Positions 49,300-60,289 of a stretch of DNA of 64,000 nt are shown here, piece after piece; position 1 is the first letter of the stretch, and each line of letters opens with the position of its first letter. This DNA is from Berberis thunbergii (lineage: Eukaryota; Streptophyta; Magnoliopsida; Ranunculales; Berberidaceae), in assembly GCA_003290165.1 (NCBI GenBank), contig QNQO01005886.1:86580-150579 (forward strand), given 5' to 3'. Below the pieces are notes generated by a model. The model did no database searches. It saw nothing but the letters and a program-made list of their open reading frames with translations, and had not been told where the DNA came from. The position numbers and the translations under genes were made by a program.

Positions 49300-50040
49300 C
49301 TAAAAGAAACAAATCATGAAATATAATGATGCAGAAATACTCATTCAAGACCATTGACCAAATAAAGGAAGCATCTGACTTTTAAAAATGGGGTTTATGC
49401 AGTGCAGTATGCACACAAACAGTAAAAAAATGGATCATAAATCGCATACTGAGCAAGTAAAATTGCATAAATCGCATACGAAATCTTCAATCTCATATAT
49501 GCATACTAATACTATCATACTGAGCAAGTAAAATAGGCTTACATCGAGCAACAATGAGAGAAGACTGAGAGAAGAAATCGCAGGAAAAAGAACATAAGGC
49601 TACCCGAGGACAACATTGATGGATCTCTCCCTCTCTCTCTAGCTCAGTTGATGGGATTTCTCCCTCTTTATATCTATCGATCGATCTCCCTCTCTCTATC
49701 GAATCGTGTCATCTCCCTCTGTTGATCGATCTCCCTCCCTCTGTCGATGGATCTCTCCCTCTCTCTCTGACTCTCTGTCGAGTGTCAATCGATGTCGTCT
49801 CCCTCTCTTTGATTCTCAGCCATTCTGTTTTTAGGGATTTGATTTGGGATTGATCGAAGAGAGTACTTATTGTATTATAAAGCAGTGTCTGGACCGTGTC
49901 TGGACCGTATCCGGGCTGTGTCTAGGCCGTGTCAGAGCATGTCAATGTATTTTGACCGATGACCACGTGTCAAATACGCGTCGAGCGCGTATTAGTGTCT
50001 GACACGTATTTGACACGCGATACGAGGGTTTTTCAAAGAG
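49300..50040. other. Upstream flank of the hAT gene
   Basis: CT-rich stretches (CTCCCTCTCTCTATCGA and relatives, 49625-49810) are probably the hAT leader. From 49880 to 50030, repeats such as GTGTCTGGACCGTGTCTGG and GACACGTATTTGACACGCG look like a hAT subterminal region. The exact hAT end was not found. Confidence 0.45.
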
Positions 50041-51040
50041 TCGGTACATTAGAGCTAGTCTGTATTCTTTGGTAGTCCAAATCACTATATTCTCACCATA
50101 ACAAGCAAGTACTAGACTACCAAAAGGTCAAAAACTAGTAGGGATTTAGAAAAGACGATTCAACTATTAATTAATCATCATTTAGGTGAAAAAACATGCT
50201 AAACTACCAAGTACTAGACTTTGAATTAGCATTTTAATACATTAAATACATTGAATATGATTGTTGAATTATGTACTTTGCACATATATTTGAAGTGCTG
50301 GTATTGTTTTCTTGCTTCCTGATTTCTTTCAAGTCCTTAATCAACATTTGTATTCTCAAGTAATCCTGTCAGATCATTGTGAATTTGTGAGAGAGGGAGC
50401 AAATTGATCAATAATACATACTATCCTATGATACACAAATGATCAATGTAAGTTAATTCAAAATTCACATACAATACTTTCTGAATTTGGAAAAAGTTAA
50501 AAGAGAGTTTGGTGATGGGTACAATCAGAGACAATTACTAATCACCTTTATTTGACGAACAATCATACAATCTTTCCAAAACTATAATTACTTTTCCTCC
50601 TACTCTCGAACTGAAACTGGTTATTTGACACATGAATGCCTTGCTCAACATAGAAAGAACAGTTTGCAGAAGAAAGGAAACAACCACCATAAGTAAAGCC
50701 CCTTTAAATAATGAAACATTTTCTTTTATTCCTTTCGATACTCACTAAATTTCATAAATCAAGTAAGTTAGAACAAATATGAAAACTTACATAACCAATA
50801 ACCAAACATGCAAAATTTATTCAAACAAAGAACCTTCATCACAAACATCGTGGACATGAAACCTAATAATAATTTTATCAAGGGAGAAATGGAGAATGAT
50901 ATAAAAAGTATTGCGATGTATTTCTTGTTAAATTATCTTTGTAGGTGCACCAAATAAGAAATGAAATTGAATTGTAGAAATTACCAAAATTAATAATAAT
51001 AAAAAAGTTATATGAATCTTAACAACTAGGTGAATTTGAC
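50041..51040. other. Intergenic sequence, no feature seen
   Basis: AT-rich; the word AAGTACTAGACT occurs twice (about 50107 and 50209). Nothing coding is recognised. Confidence 0.4.
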
Positions 51041-51364
51041 GGAGGGGAAAGGAAAGGCCATGGCCATCGAGAACCAGAAGAAGGTTAGAACAGAGTGTGA
51101 AACAAGTCTATAGGCCTGTTGTGAAAATATAATAGTAGGTGATATAGAGATGAGCAGGTAAAGTTCAGACTAACATGTCAGTTGAGCGAAGGATTCTAAA
51201 GGGTAGGAGATCTTGAGTCAACTATTAAAGGGAGAGGTGCCAATGGTGAGTACGAAAATATGGAAGTCTCAAACTTGTTTGCAGCCTTGGATAATTTAGA
51301 GGATGACAAGGCAGTTTTTGCTCACGCAGAGGTGCCTGTGGAAAATAAAAAAGCTCTAAACGAG
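51041..51364 (+). pseudogene. LINE ORF1-like fragment, left of Pack-CACTA 2
   Basis: The plus strand encodes NLFAALDNLEDDKAVFAHAE followed by VPVENKKA. The (F)AAL(D) pattern recalls the spacer of plant LINE ORF1. It stops at the GAG target of Pack-CACTA 2, and LINE-like sequence resumes beyond the element. Confidence 0.4.
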
Positions 51365-51479
51365 CACTACAACACAATTGGCTTTTAATAGCATCTTGAG
51401 CATAGCGTTTTTGATATTTATGCTATGATAAGTGTAGTTTTAATTACAATGCATTATAAAAACACTATTGAATATGGGC

Positions 51480-51760
51480 GGGAGATCGAAAACCGCTCAA
51501 AACTTTTTTACCAAAAGCAAAAACAGAACGCGCGCCTCTCACTCCCTCCTTCCCTCTCGCTCATGTTGCCCTCTCTCCCACTCTATCCATCTCTCAGTCT
51601 TCTTCTCTACTCTCTCCATTTTCATCTCTAGCCTTTCCTCTCTATTTATCTGCTTCCATTTCTCAATTGATTTGGAGTTAGGTTATTGAAGGTCCCAATT
51701 TTTATCTGCAACTACAGAATGTCTGAAGTGTTTATTGTTATCTAGCTTCTAAATTTCCTC
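51480..51760 (+). promoter_or_regulatory. CT-rich leader-like segment at the 5' side of Pack-CACTA 2
   Basis: A strongly pyrimidine-rich stretch (CTCACTCCCTCCTTCCCTCT and similar, 51537-51660) is followed by GGAGTTAG|GTTATT near 51680. It looks like the 5' UTR and first intron border of a captured gene. All captured exons lie downstream on the same strand. Inferred. Confidence 0.4.
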
Positions 51761-52195
51761 TTTTGAAACGGGAATTCGAAGGTTTTGCTTTCAAATTTGA
51801 GACTACAAGTTCATTTTGGCAGAAGTGACTCTGCATTTGCGTTGAGCTTCAGAGAATTGAAGGTTTGCATAAAAAAACTCTCTTCTGTTCATTTTTAAAA
51901 TTGAAGTGACTCTTCGTTGTTCTTATATCTGTGTGTAATTGAGTTTTGTAGTGCAAGAGATGTTTCATGAAATTGATTTCTCTTTAGGTTGTTTTATATT
52001 GCCATTTTCCTGATTTCTTACTGGCGAAGCACATTACTTCTTTGAGGAGGATTTATCGGAAACCAATTGACATGCTTGAAGAAGTAACCACTGGTGTGAT
52101 TTTATCTCCCTTTGTGTTTTATTCTTCCATTTTTCTTGTCATATACTTTTGTAAAATTTCTTAATCAATATAAGCTTTTGGTAATGTTGCTACAG

Positions 52196-53750
52196 GGATG
52201 GCAGATTTGGTTGTTATTAACAGTAGATTTACTGCATCCACCTTTGCCAAAACATTCAAGCGTCTTGATTCACAAGGAATCAAACTTGTTGTTCTTTACC
52301 CAGCAGTCAACCTTGAGCAGTTTGATGATCCCTCTGCTTATAAGTAACCAACAAACTTTATTATCCCCTGGCATCTTATAGTAAAACAATTCGAATATGT
52401 TCTTAAACTGGCTTTTGTATTTAAATCTAAGATTTGTGCCTGTTTTGTAGCTTGAATTGCCTATCAATAAACCGCTTTGAAAGAAAAAAGAACATTGCTT
52501 TAGCAATATCTTCATTTGCAATGCTCCGTGTCCACGAAAAAGATGTTCTTCAAGGTCAAGGCTTGGCGAAGGTTTCCCTGACAATTGCAGGTAAACATCT
52601 TTGCATATTTCTCATTTTTGCTAAAGGACAGGTCTAGGTTGACATGTTAACAGAATTCTGAATCTATACTGCAAATGCTTGTTTATTTTAAATTTTCATC
52701 AGCAGTACATGTTTATCTATGCTTCAATAGTTATTTGTCAATTATATTATTATAAGTGCTTGCCAATTAACCTTTTTAACCTGAAATTCTCATCAATCTT
52801 AATCTAAAAAGAGCCTATTTGCTGGCCTGAGGCTCCTCCTATAAGAAGTGATTCCTATTTCCTAATATGACATATCTATCTTGTCTTCAACATTTGGTTT
52901 TCTTAGTTGTGCAGATGGAAATGATTCCTCTAGTACCGTTAGTATTGCTTTAAAATACATATTTTTTAATATTAACTTATTTTTGGTTTTATTAATTTTT
53001 TTTCAGTTCCCTGATAATTTAGAGAAGCTTATGGTCCAATGATATTATTTTTAAGCATGCTTAATTTGAGAGCACGATGCAACCAAAGCTTTTGTACAAT
53101 TTATTTCCCCAAGGAGAGTCTTCATGTTTTTTTAATTCCTGATTTTTGCATCATGTTGATTGCAAAGAGAAAAGTGGAGGTATTTTGGTTCCACTTATTG
53201 CATTCTTTCACGCACCTTTAAACATCACACTGAACTTGCTTTCCTCGAACTAATGCTCTTATCCAAAGAGAATTGTGATATCATAGTAATTTGTGGATGG
53301 TATTCTCTGATGTCTGATAGATTGGGTATTTCACAGAAATTCATCTATCATATTAGTTACATATCCTAGTGTTTTATGGTCCATTTGCATTTGTATGAGA
53401 TGAACTTTTGATTTCATGTGTTGTCAATACAGGTGGATTTGATAGTCGCTTACGGGAGAATGTGGAGTATCTGGAGGAACTGAAGAGCTTAGCAGACAAG
53501 GAAGGAGTCTCGGATAGGGTTAACTTCATTACATCCTGCTCAACAGCAGAAAGACATGATCTCCTATCTCAGTGCTTGTGTGTTCTATATACGCCGGAGG
53601 TGAGAAGAATCTTTTTGTTTCTCATGCGATTAGAATTATAAAGCTGGCAACAAAGACCAACATATTGCTTTAAACAAGTGCAGGACGAGTACTTTTGGAA
53701 TTGTTCCGCTGGAGGCGATGGCTACTACTAAACCTCGTTCTTTCTTTTTC
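52196..53750 (+). pseudogene. ALG2: Captured ALG2 mannosyltransferase exons
   Basis: ALG2 adds the second and third mannoses to the dolichol-linked N-glycan precursor at the ER. Four exons with GT/AG borders are seen. 52196-52343: GMADLVVINSRFTASTFAKT, then GIKLVVLYPAVNLEQFDDP. 52451-52590: LSINRFERKKNIALAISSFA, ending LTIAG. 53433-53599: GFDSRLRENVEYLEELKSLA, then SDRVNFITSCSTAERHDLLS and LCVLYTPE. 53694-53750: DEYF, then GIVPLEAMATTK after a one-base insertion (TTTT). The N-terminal Rossmann exons and the C-terminus are absent. The exons are well preserved but cannot give an enzyme. Confidence 0.9.
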
Positions 53751-53850
53751 AATTTTACTTTAATAAATCCTTAGCCCAAGTGTTATGTATCTGCTGAATA
53801 TTACAAGATTTGATTTTGTGGTAATTTTACTGTTTGTGAACTTACCAGGT

Positions 53851-55064
53851 CCTCAGCATGAGCAGACTAGGTGGAGCTGGTGCAGTGGCACAGCTTGTTG
53901 CTGACGTGCCACTTCATCAGTTGAGGTAATTGAAATTTAAAAAATGAATCAATCATGTGCTTTTTTATTCCCCTTTGTTATATGTTTTGAATTCATAAAA
54001 TGTTCGATACCTGTTCCTTTGTTTTATATTAAATTTGAATTTTTTATGTTATGATCCATGTATATCTCATCATCATCTGGGTTTGAACCCACGATTGTTT
54101 TTGTTTTAAAAAGTTTATTGTAGTGGGTGCATCTATTTATTATTTGAAGGTGCCATATTGGATGCAACTATAGAGGATGGTTTTGTATGCATCTAATTGT
54201 CTTTTGTGTGTGCTTGCATAAAAACGGGTGGAGGCGGTGAAGGTGGAGACAATCAGACAACAATTAGCCTAAAGAAAGCGATGGGAGGTGCAGCAAAACG
54301 AATTAAGGTAAACAGATATTTGAATGGTTTTATGTTACACTACTGATTTACCCTTATGATTTAGCCTAAAACTGACTGATCCAAAATGTTGACAATAACT
54401 CAATCAAGTTTCAACTTCTTTAGCAAATCCATCAAATGATACTGAAGGTCGAACAAGGTCTTTCTCATTCAAGAGCCACTCTACTGGCAGAGTTTCTCCA
54501 CATATCAAGTGATCATAGGATGTGAACATCCGAGTAAGTTCCTGATGCCTTAAAAAGCTTTAGGATCTCAACATTCCATCATATGCTTAGTTAGTTAAGA
54601 TGTCTTTTCCATCATATGCAAACTGCCTTTTCCAACATTGAGATGTCTTTTCTACTAGATACAGTGTCTTAACCTGATGTGAGATCTTCTGATTTCTTTG
54701 TAGTCCTTTATCCCTTTAGAGGCTCCATGAGTTTTGGGTTAGGTTGGATCATATTATTGTAAATATATTCGTTTTCGGAAACTCAATAATCTAATTCTTC
54801 TGGCTTACTAGTTTTTTTTGGGGTTATCATGTCTACACTAGGCATGCCAATGACTGTTAGCATTCTCATTTTTTTTACTGTTCAAATCTATGTTGGCACT
54901 TGATTGATACAGGGATCTTCAAAAAAAAGAAAAATCCAATGGTTTTAAGTTGGGGAACCGTAAAGATAAAAACAGTAACGCTCCAAAGGTTCATGGCATG
55001 CTAGATGAGGATGCTGCAGCAACAAAATTCAAACTGCATATTGAGGATACAAGGTATGTGGCTA
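53851..55064 (+). pseudogene. Captured exons of an unidentified gene
   Basis: Exon-like blocks: about 53851-53925 (VLSMSRLGGAGAVAQLVADV then PLHQLR, donor GAG|GTAATT), 54220-54308 (GGDNQTTISLKKAMGGAAKR, donor AAG|GTAAAC), about 54424-54510 (SNDTEGRTRSFSFKSHSTGR) and about 54912-55052 (KLGNRKDKNSNAPKVHGMLD then EDAAATKFKLHIEDTR, donor AAG|GTATGT). They may be one Gly- and Lys-rich protein. I do not recognise it. Same strand and style as the neighbours. Confidence 0.45.
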
Positions 55065-55159
55065 CATATGAAATCAAGTGTGTAAATTTAGGAAAGTTGA
55101 GGTTTATGTGATTCTTCCATGGTAATGAGTCTGCATTATACTTCTTTTCCTCTTTGCAG

Positions 55160-55870
55160 GGCTTTACAAGTCCTCTGGAAACTTTTGTACGCAATGTGAA
55201 GCAAAGGGTTTTAAGAAAATCACATATTATCAGGTTTTTGTCCATTTGAGTCACCATGTTATAAATTTGTTATCTCTATGGCACAATTCTGATTCATTTT
55301 GCATTTTTAGGATCGTCTTGATATCATGGCAAAGTACAGTGTTCGAGTGGAAGCTGATAAAACTCTGTATCCAGTTTTATTGTCTAATGGGAATCTCATT
55401 GAACAAGGGGAACTTGAGGTGATTTTATTTCTCAGAGATGGGGCATGGGAAGGACTTCCGTCCTAGTATTTGACTTTTACATCTTTACCTCATCTTGTTG
55501 CAGGGTGGTAAACATTATGCCCTGTGGGAGGACCCATTTAAAAACCTTGCTATTTATTTGTGTTAGTTGCTGGGAAAGTTGGAGAGTAGAGATGACACTT
55601 TTGTTACTCGTTCAGCCGTAAGGTGTCTCTGAGAATCTGGACCCCAGCACAGGATCTACCAAAAACAGTTCATGCCATGTATTCTCTCAAGGCAGCTATG
55701 AACTGGGATAAAGATGTCGGTTTTTTTAACTTCTATTCATCAAAGCTAACCTTTTTATATGATTCTAAACCATATTCTGCTTTTGTTTTTGCCATTGGAT
55801 TAGGTGTTTGGTCTCGAGTATGATCTGGGATCTCTTCAACATTGTGGCAGTCCCCCGATTTTAATATGTA
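55160..55870 (+). pseudogene. Captured M1 (puromycin-sensitive type) aminopeptidase exons
   Basis: Exons match the N-terminal region of plant M1 zinc aminopeptidase. 55160-55233: [20 protein letters not shown] then TYYQ. 55321-55418: [20 protein letters not shown], then [16 protein letters not shown]. 55504-55720: GGKHYALWEDPFK, then broken frames with [12 protein letters not shown] and [20 protein letters not shown]. 55804-55870: VFGLEYDL and a shifted NIVAV remnant. Frameshifts lie near 55550, 55620 and 55835. The catalytic exons (GAMEN, HEXXH) are missing. Confidence 0.88.
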
Positions 55871-56518
55871 AGTAAACTAGGGGGAAGGGGAGCTGACAAT
55901 GCATGCAACTTAAAGATGCACATTTAAACAATTTTGAATGATTTTAGCTGATAGATCTCTCAAGCTACTCTGTTTACTTTGAAAAAGAATAGAACTAACC
56001 ACAATCATGTGTGTTGACTATGGTGCAGTCTATTAGACATTCAACTTCAATTTCAAAGTTTAGTTTATTTGCTCATAGTGATAATTCATGTTATGAATCA
56101 CAATCATTTGATTTTGTAGTGTTTGTGACTAATATCTTTGTTCCTTTTTCTGTGCTGAGTAATTTCTGTTTTCTACATTTGAGTTAATGCCATACTTATG
56201 TTCTTCACCTTTTTGAAAAATTGTATGTCTTGCATCAAACATCAAAGATCTTCAGGGGCTTGATCAAGTTCATTCTTCACTGTTCCTATCTTATTGTGTA
56301 TGACTGTATGGTTCCACAGTCTATGTTCTGGAGCTGAATATCTACAGCAAGTAGTGGATGCTTATAAAATTTTCTGCTTTTAATGAGTTCATAATTTTGA
56401 AGATTGTTGTGTTTATTTTCTTATTGATGTTGCATATGATAACAAATAGCTTAGAATGCTTAGATATGATGTTTTGCCAATATTAATCCTTTGTACACTA
56501 TCTTTATCTGATGAAATA
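55871..56518 (+). other. Intron-like spacer between captured genes
   Basis: AT-rich, no exon recognised. Confidence 0.4.
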
Positions 56519-58677
56519 GGAAACTCCACACAATGTGTGGACTAGTACTACCAAACTGCAGAACAATGTCAACATTGAAAGGATTTCATCTGTGAGGCAG
56601 GCTACCATTCAAGGTTTTGAGGCTAGAGGCTTCTCCAAAGAAGAAAGTTAAGCTTTGTTGAAGAAGAGTGTTCAAATTGCACTTGAGGCACGTGATATCT
56701 ATTATGAGAATTCTAGGAAATGCTCTTCTGATGACACCAGAAGCCGAAATACTTACAAACAATCTCCAGTCTTAGTTGCAACATCGGTAGGGAGTTATGG
56801 AGCTATTTAGCTGATGGATCTGAGTACAGGTAGTTTGATTCAGGATATTTTAAGCTAGTAGTTGTAAGATGGTTCATTTTGAACCGCATCATGGCATGTC
56901 CTTGATCATACATGGATTGATTGGTTAGAGTTCATTTTCAATTTGCTCTGTTGTCCATTTCCAAACTTTTAGAGTAATTAATTTGGGTGCCATCTGATCA
57001 ATTTTAGCTTCATGAAAAATATGATCTTTGGGAATGTTTGTTTCTTACATCGTAATTCAGTTAAGAGGTCTAAGTTTCTTGAAAAAGAACGTGATATGTT
57101 TCACAAAGTTAGTCCTCAAATTAGATCAAGAGGCAAAAATAAGCACTCCTTAAAAGGTCTTAAAAAAGCATGTCTAGAATTCAGCTGGGGAGGTCTTAGT
57201 CAATTAGCCTTCTTCTTATATATTTTTTTTCCTTTTTTTCGTTTTTCTTATGGGTTTGTATTGGAACGAAGCATTCAGTATACCTCTTCAATATGACGAC
57301 TTTAACAAATATCTTGATTATTCCCTTCTGTTGTCGTCTTGCAGTGGGGACTATGGTGAAGTAGTTACATTATCAACTTCGAAAGAATTCCATAGAAGAA
57401 GGGTTCAAGTTCTAGCAGAATCAGGTGCTGACCTGATTGCGTTTGAAACAACACCAAATAAACTAGAGCTCAGGTGCCTATTAAGCCGCATCGATAGTAG
57501 ACATGGTAGATTGTTTTATTAGTTTTCTTACTGACAATTGAAATGCGATATGTAGTTGAATGGAGTTTTTACCCAAATGAGTAAAAGCTTAATTTAAAAA
57601 AGGGTGGATGTGCATGGCACATGGGTATTTACCAACTAAAGGGGTTAGGGTGAGTCCATACATCTATTTATCTTTTTTTATTAACTGGTGATTTGTGACT
57701 TGTTAATTCATGCTCTTAGGCTTATGCTCAACTCCTCGAGGAAGACAACATTAAAATTCCGGCATGGTTTTCGTTCAACTCAAAGGATGGTGTCAATGTG
57801 ATTAGTGGAGATCCTTTGTCTGAGTGTCTCAGTTGCTGATTCATGCAAGAAGGTTATTGTTGTCGGAATCAACTGTACCCCACCTAGATTCATTCATGGT
57901 TTGGTTCAAACCATTCAGAAGGTATGATTCTTCAAGGGCTATTTGTATATCAGAATTCTTTTGCAGAAATTGGTATTTTTAATCTTCTCGGTTGCACATT
58001 ATTATAACAACTCATATCTTCTCAGGAGAGAGTTAGAAATTTATTATTGGTGTGTCAAAATGATTCATTATAATACTAGTCAAGGATAATAGAACATCAT
58101 TACTCCACCTGCTCTGGTAAATTACAAGAAACCCAAAGCTTTGGCTCTGTCTCAGAAACAAAGCTTTATAAACTTTGTTTTTTTAGCGCAGCTGGGGCGT
58201 AGAGATGTAGGCAGTTTGGTACCATTCCAAAGGATGGTGTCAATGTGATTAGTGGAGATCCTTTGTCTGAGTGTCTCAGTTGCTGATTCATGCAAGAAGG
58301 TTATTGTTGTCGGAATCAACTGTACCCCACCTAGATCATTCATGGTTTGGTTCAAACCATCAGAAGGTATTGATCTTCAAGGGCTATTGTATATCAGAAA
58401 TTCTTTTGCAGAAATTGGTATTTTTTAATCTTCTCGGTTGCAACATTATTATAGCAACTCGTATCTTCTCAGGAGAGAGTTAGAAATTTATTATTGGTGT
58501 GCCAAAACGATTCATTATAATACTAGTCAAGGATAACAAAACATCATTACTCCACCTGCTCTGGTAAATTACAAGAAACCCAAAGCTTTGGCTCTGTCTC
58601 AGAAACAAAGCTTTATAAACTTTGTTTTTTTGGTGCAGCTGGGGCGTAGAGATGTATGGCAGTTTTGGTACCATTCA
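56519..58677 (+). pseudogene. HMT: Captured homocysteine S-methyltransferase (HMT) exons
   Basis: HMT makes methionine from homocysteine and S-methylmethionine. Exon to 56829: ATIQGFEARGFSKEES, a stop where relatives have Glu, then ALLKKSVQIALEARDIYYEN and LVATSVGSYGAI with a one-base loss. 57345-57473: GDYGEVVTLSTSKEFHRRRV, then LAESGADLIAFETTPNKLEL. 57720-57921: AYAQLLEEDNIKIPAWFSFN, SKDGVNVISGDPL, a frame break, then KVIVVGINCTPPRFIHGLVQ with the first zinc-ligand Cys of the family. That exon and its intron are duplicated at 58228-58677. The C-terminal Cys-Cys zinc motif is absent. Dead copy. Confidence 0.9.
57781..58677 (+). repeat. 447-bp tandem duplication of HMT exon and intron
   Basis: CAAAGGATGGTGTCAATGTG starts both copies, at 57781 and 58228. 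The copies agree to the end (GGGGCGTAGAGATGTA..CAGTTT.GGTACCATTC) apart from single-base indels such as GCAGTTTGG/GCAGTTTTGG and CCTAGATTCATT/CCTAGATCATT. The duplicated unit starts within the exon. Confidence 0.93.
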
Positions 58678-58679
58678 GG

Positions 58680-59147
58680 TGATTCACGTTCTTGGTTTTG
58701 ATCCTCATGCATTTGCACATTTTAGGGATGGATATGCTTGTCCAATGTGCTTGATGAACACTCATCTTCATATAATATAGTGCTAATTATTCTTCATAAT
58801 ATATAGTGCTAATTATTATGTCTTGATCTGTTTTTTCAGCTTATGCAAGAACAACACTCTTGATCGTAGCTTTTAAAGGGGAAGATCGATCTGTTTGTGC
58901 TTTTTGACTCCCAGACCTTAGAAGCAAAAAGCCATTTTGTTAGAAAGCGGGTGGTGTTATTGGCATGATTCTATTGGTCCAATGGGCAAACCATCGCTTA
59001 ATTTTCAGTTTGTTATCCCAAGTACCATAATTGTAATACATTATCTTATTAATTACATTATTTTTATTATTGATAGATTTTGTGACTCGATGTAATACCT
59101 TTTATTAATTAATTATATTACTTTACCTCCATTCATGAAAATGTCTT
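58680..59147 (+). other. 3' region of Pack-CACTA 2
   Basis: AT-rich, no exon recognised; TATATAGTGCTAATTATT occurs twice (about 58777 and 58801). Confidence 0.4.
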
Positions 59148-59237
59148 AACTTTGGCAAATTAAAATTTTATTTTCTAGACATAAAACTTATGAGATGTAT
59201 AAAAGTCATTTGATAGTAAAAAAAAAAAAAAAAAAAA
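59148..59237 (+). repeat. Segment shared with Pack-CACTA 1
   Basis: Contains AAAAGTCATTTGATAG followed by a poly-A run of over 20 bases; its complement matches 38491-38590 in order and spacing. It lies between the captured genes and the subterminal repeats. Confidence 0.75.
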
Positions 59238-59249
59238 TGTATGTATACT

Positions 59250-59499
59250 TACCATAAACGCTATGGTAGAGTCTACCATAGCGGTTTTAGAGTTTACTAT
59301 AGCGTTTTTAAAACGCTATGGCAGAGGCTACCATAGCGGTTTTGAAACGCTATAAAAGCCAACTTACCATAGCGTTTTTAAAACCGCTATAATATCCCCT
59401 GGGTCATTATAGCACCGGCTGTCATAGCGGTTACTAAACCGCTATGGTATCCTACCATAGCGGCTTTTAACGCTATTGATCACAAATTTTCTTGTAGTG
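59250..59499 (+). repeat. Subterminal repeats of Pack-CACTA 2
   Basis: About ten palindromic motifs of the form ACCATAGCGGTTTT / AAAACGCTATGG (59255-59475), up to the terminal TTGTAGTG. They differ in sequence from the AGCCACGGTT motifs of Pack-CACTA 1 but have the same design. Confidence 0.9.
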
Positions 59500-59565
59500 G
59501 AGTAACATGCATAACTCACTTCCCCCTTAGGTCTTATTACTAGTTTGTTTATTATGGGTGGTAAC

Positions 59566-60268
59566 CAGTGTTCTAAAAATCGCTAGGCGCTGGGCGGGCG
59601 GCGAGCAGGTGCCTAGCGCCCAGGGGCCTAGGCGGTCTTAGCTTTGTATTATAACTTTAATAATTACAAAAGTTAAGCATAATACCTTATCAATTACATC
59701 CAATTTAATGTCAATTAATATATATGCAAAATTTAAAAACATGAAAAATTAACAATCGTGAACAAAATTTATTAAAACTCAAATGACTGAAGTTGGTCAT
59801 GATGGGTACTTTATATAAATTTGAATTGTTGTACTCTTTTATTTTTCTTCAAATTGCATGAATAACCTCAGTTATGTTTGATAAAATCTACATTAGTAAA
59901 ATTGGTACCGGTAGATCCCTTGAGAATTCCATTAAAGTAATCATCCTTCGCTACATTTAGACATATCATCATTATCATCATCAAAGCCCATTCCCGAGAT
60001 TTTCTAAAAAACAATTAAATAGTTATTTCTAAAAAATAAGAAATAAAAATAAAATAAGAACACAATCAACCTTATTAAAAATAAAAAAATAAAAAATAAA
60101 AAATCTCCCAGACCGCCTAGACCCCGCCTAGGCCGCCTAGCCCGCCTAGACCCTGCCCAGACCCGCACAGACTGCCCAGAACTGCCCAGACAGCCGCCCA
60201 GGCATTAATCTGAGCGTTTTCCACCTTCTAGCGCCTAGGTGGCCGCCTAGACCGATTTTAGAACACTG
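59566..60268. mobile_element. hAT-type non-autonomous element, 703 bp, GC-rich ends
   Basis: Ends CAGTGTTCTAAAAATCG and CGATTTTAGAACACTG are inverted repeats, flanked by GTGGTAAC (59558-59565 and 60269-60276), an 8-bp hAT-type target duplication. Just inside both ends are GC-rich runs of GCCTAGGCGG/CCGCCTAG motifs (59583-59635, 60109-60250). The middle is AT-rich and non-coding. Confidence 0.92.
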
Positions 60269-60289
60269 GTGGTAACAAAGATGTATAAA

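Larger units (their letters stand above)
51365..59499 (+). mobile_element. Pack-CACTA element 2, 8.1 kb, multi-gene capture
   Basis: Termini CACTACAACACAATTGG and CAAATTTTCTTGTAGTG are flanked by GAG (51362-51364 and 59500-59502), a 3-bp target duplication. The right end has dense CATAGCGGTTTT-type subterminal repeats. No transposase is found. Inside, all on the plus strand and with splice borders kept, lie ALG2, an unidentified gene, an M1 aminopeptidase and homocysteine S-methyltransferase fragments. All carry stops or frameshifts. It sits in LINE-like sequence. Confidence 0.92.

Noticed and set aside
49880..50038. GTGTCTGGACCGTG repeats as an LTR end
   Set aside because: No partner LTR or primer-binding site; more like a hAT subterminal region, though the exact end was not found.
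53039..53369. Open frames between ALG2 exons 2 and 3
   Set aside because: They lie in the intron and do not match ALG2 or another known protein.
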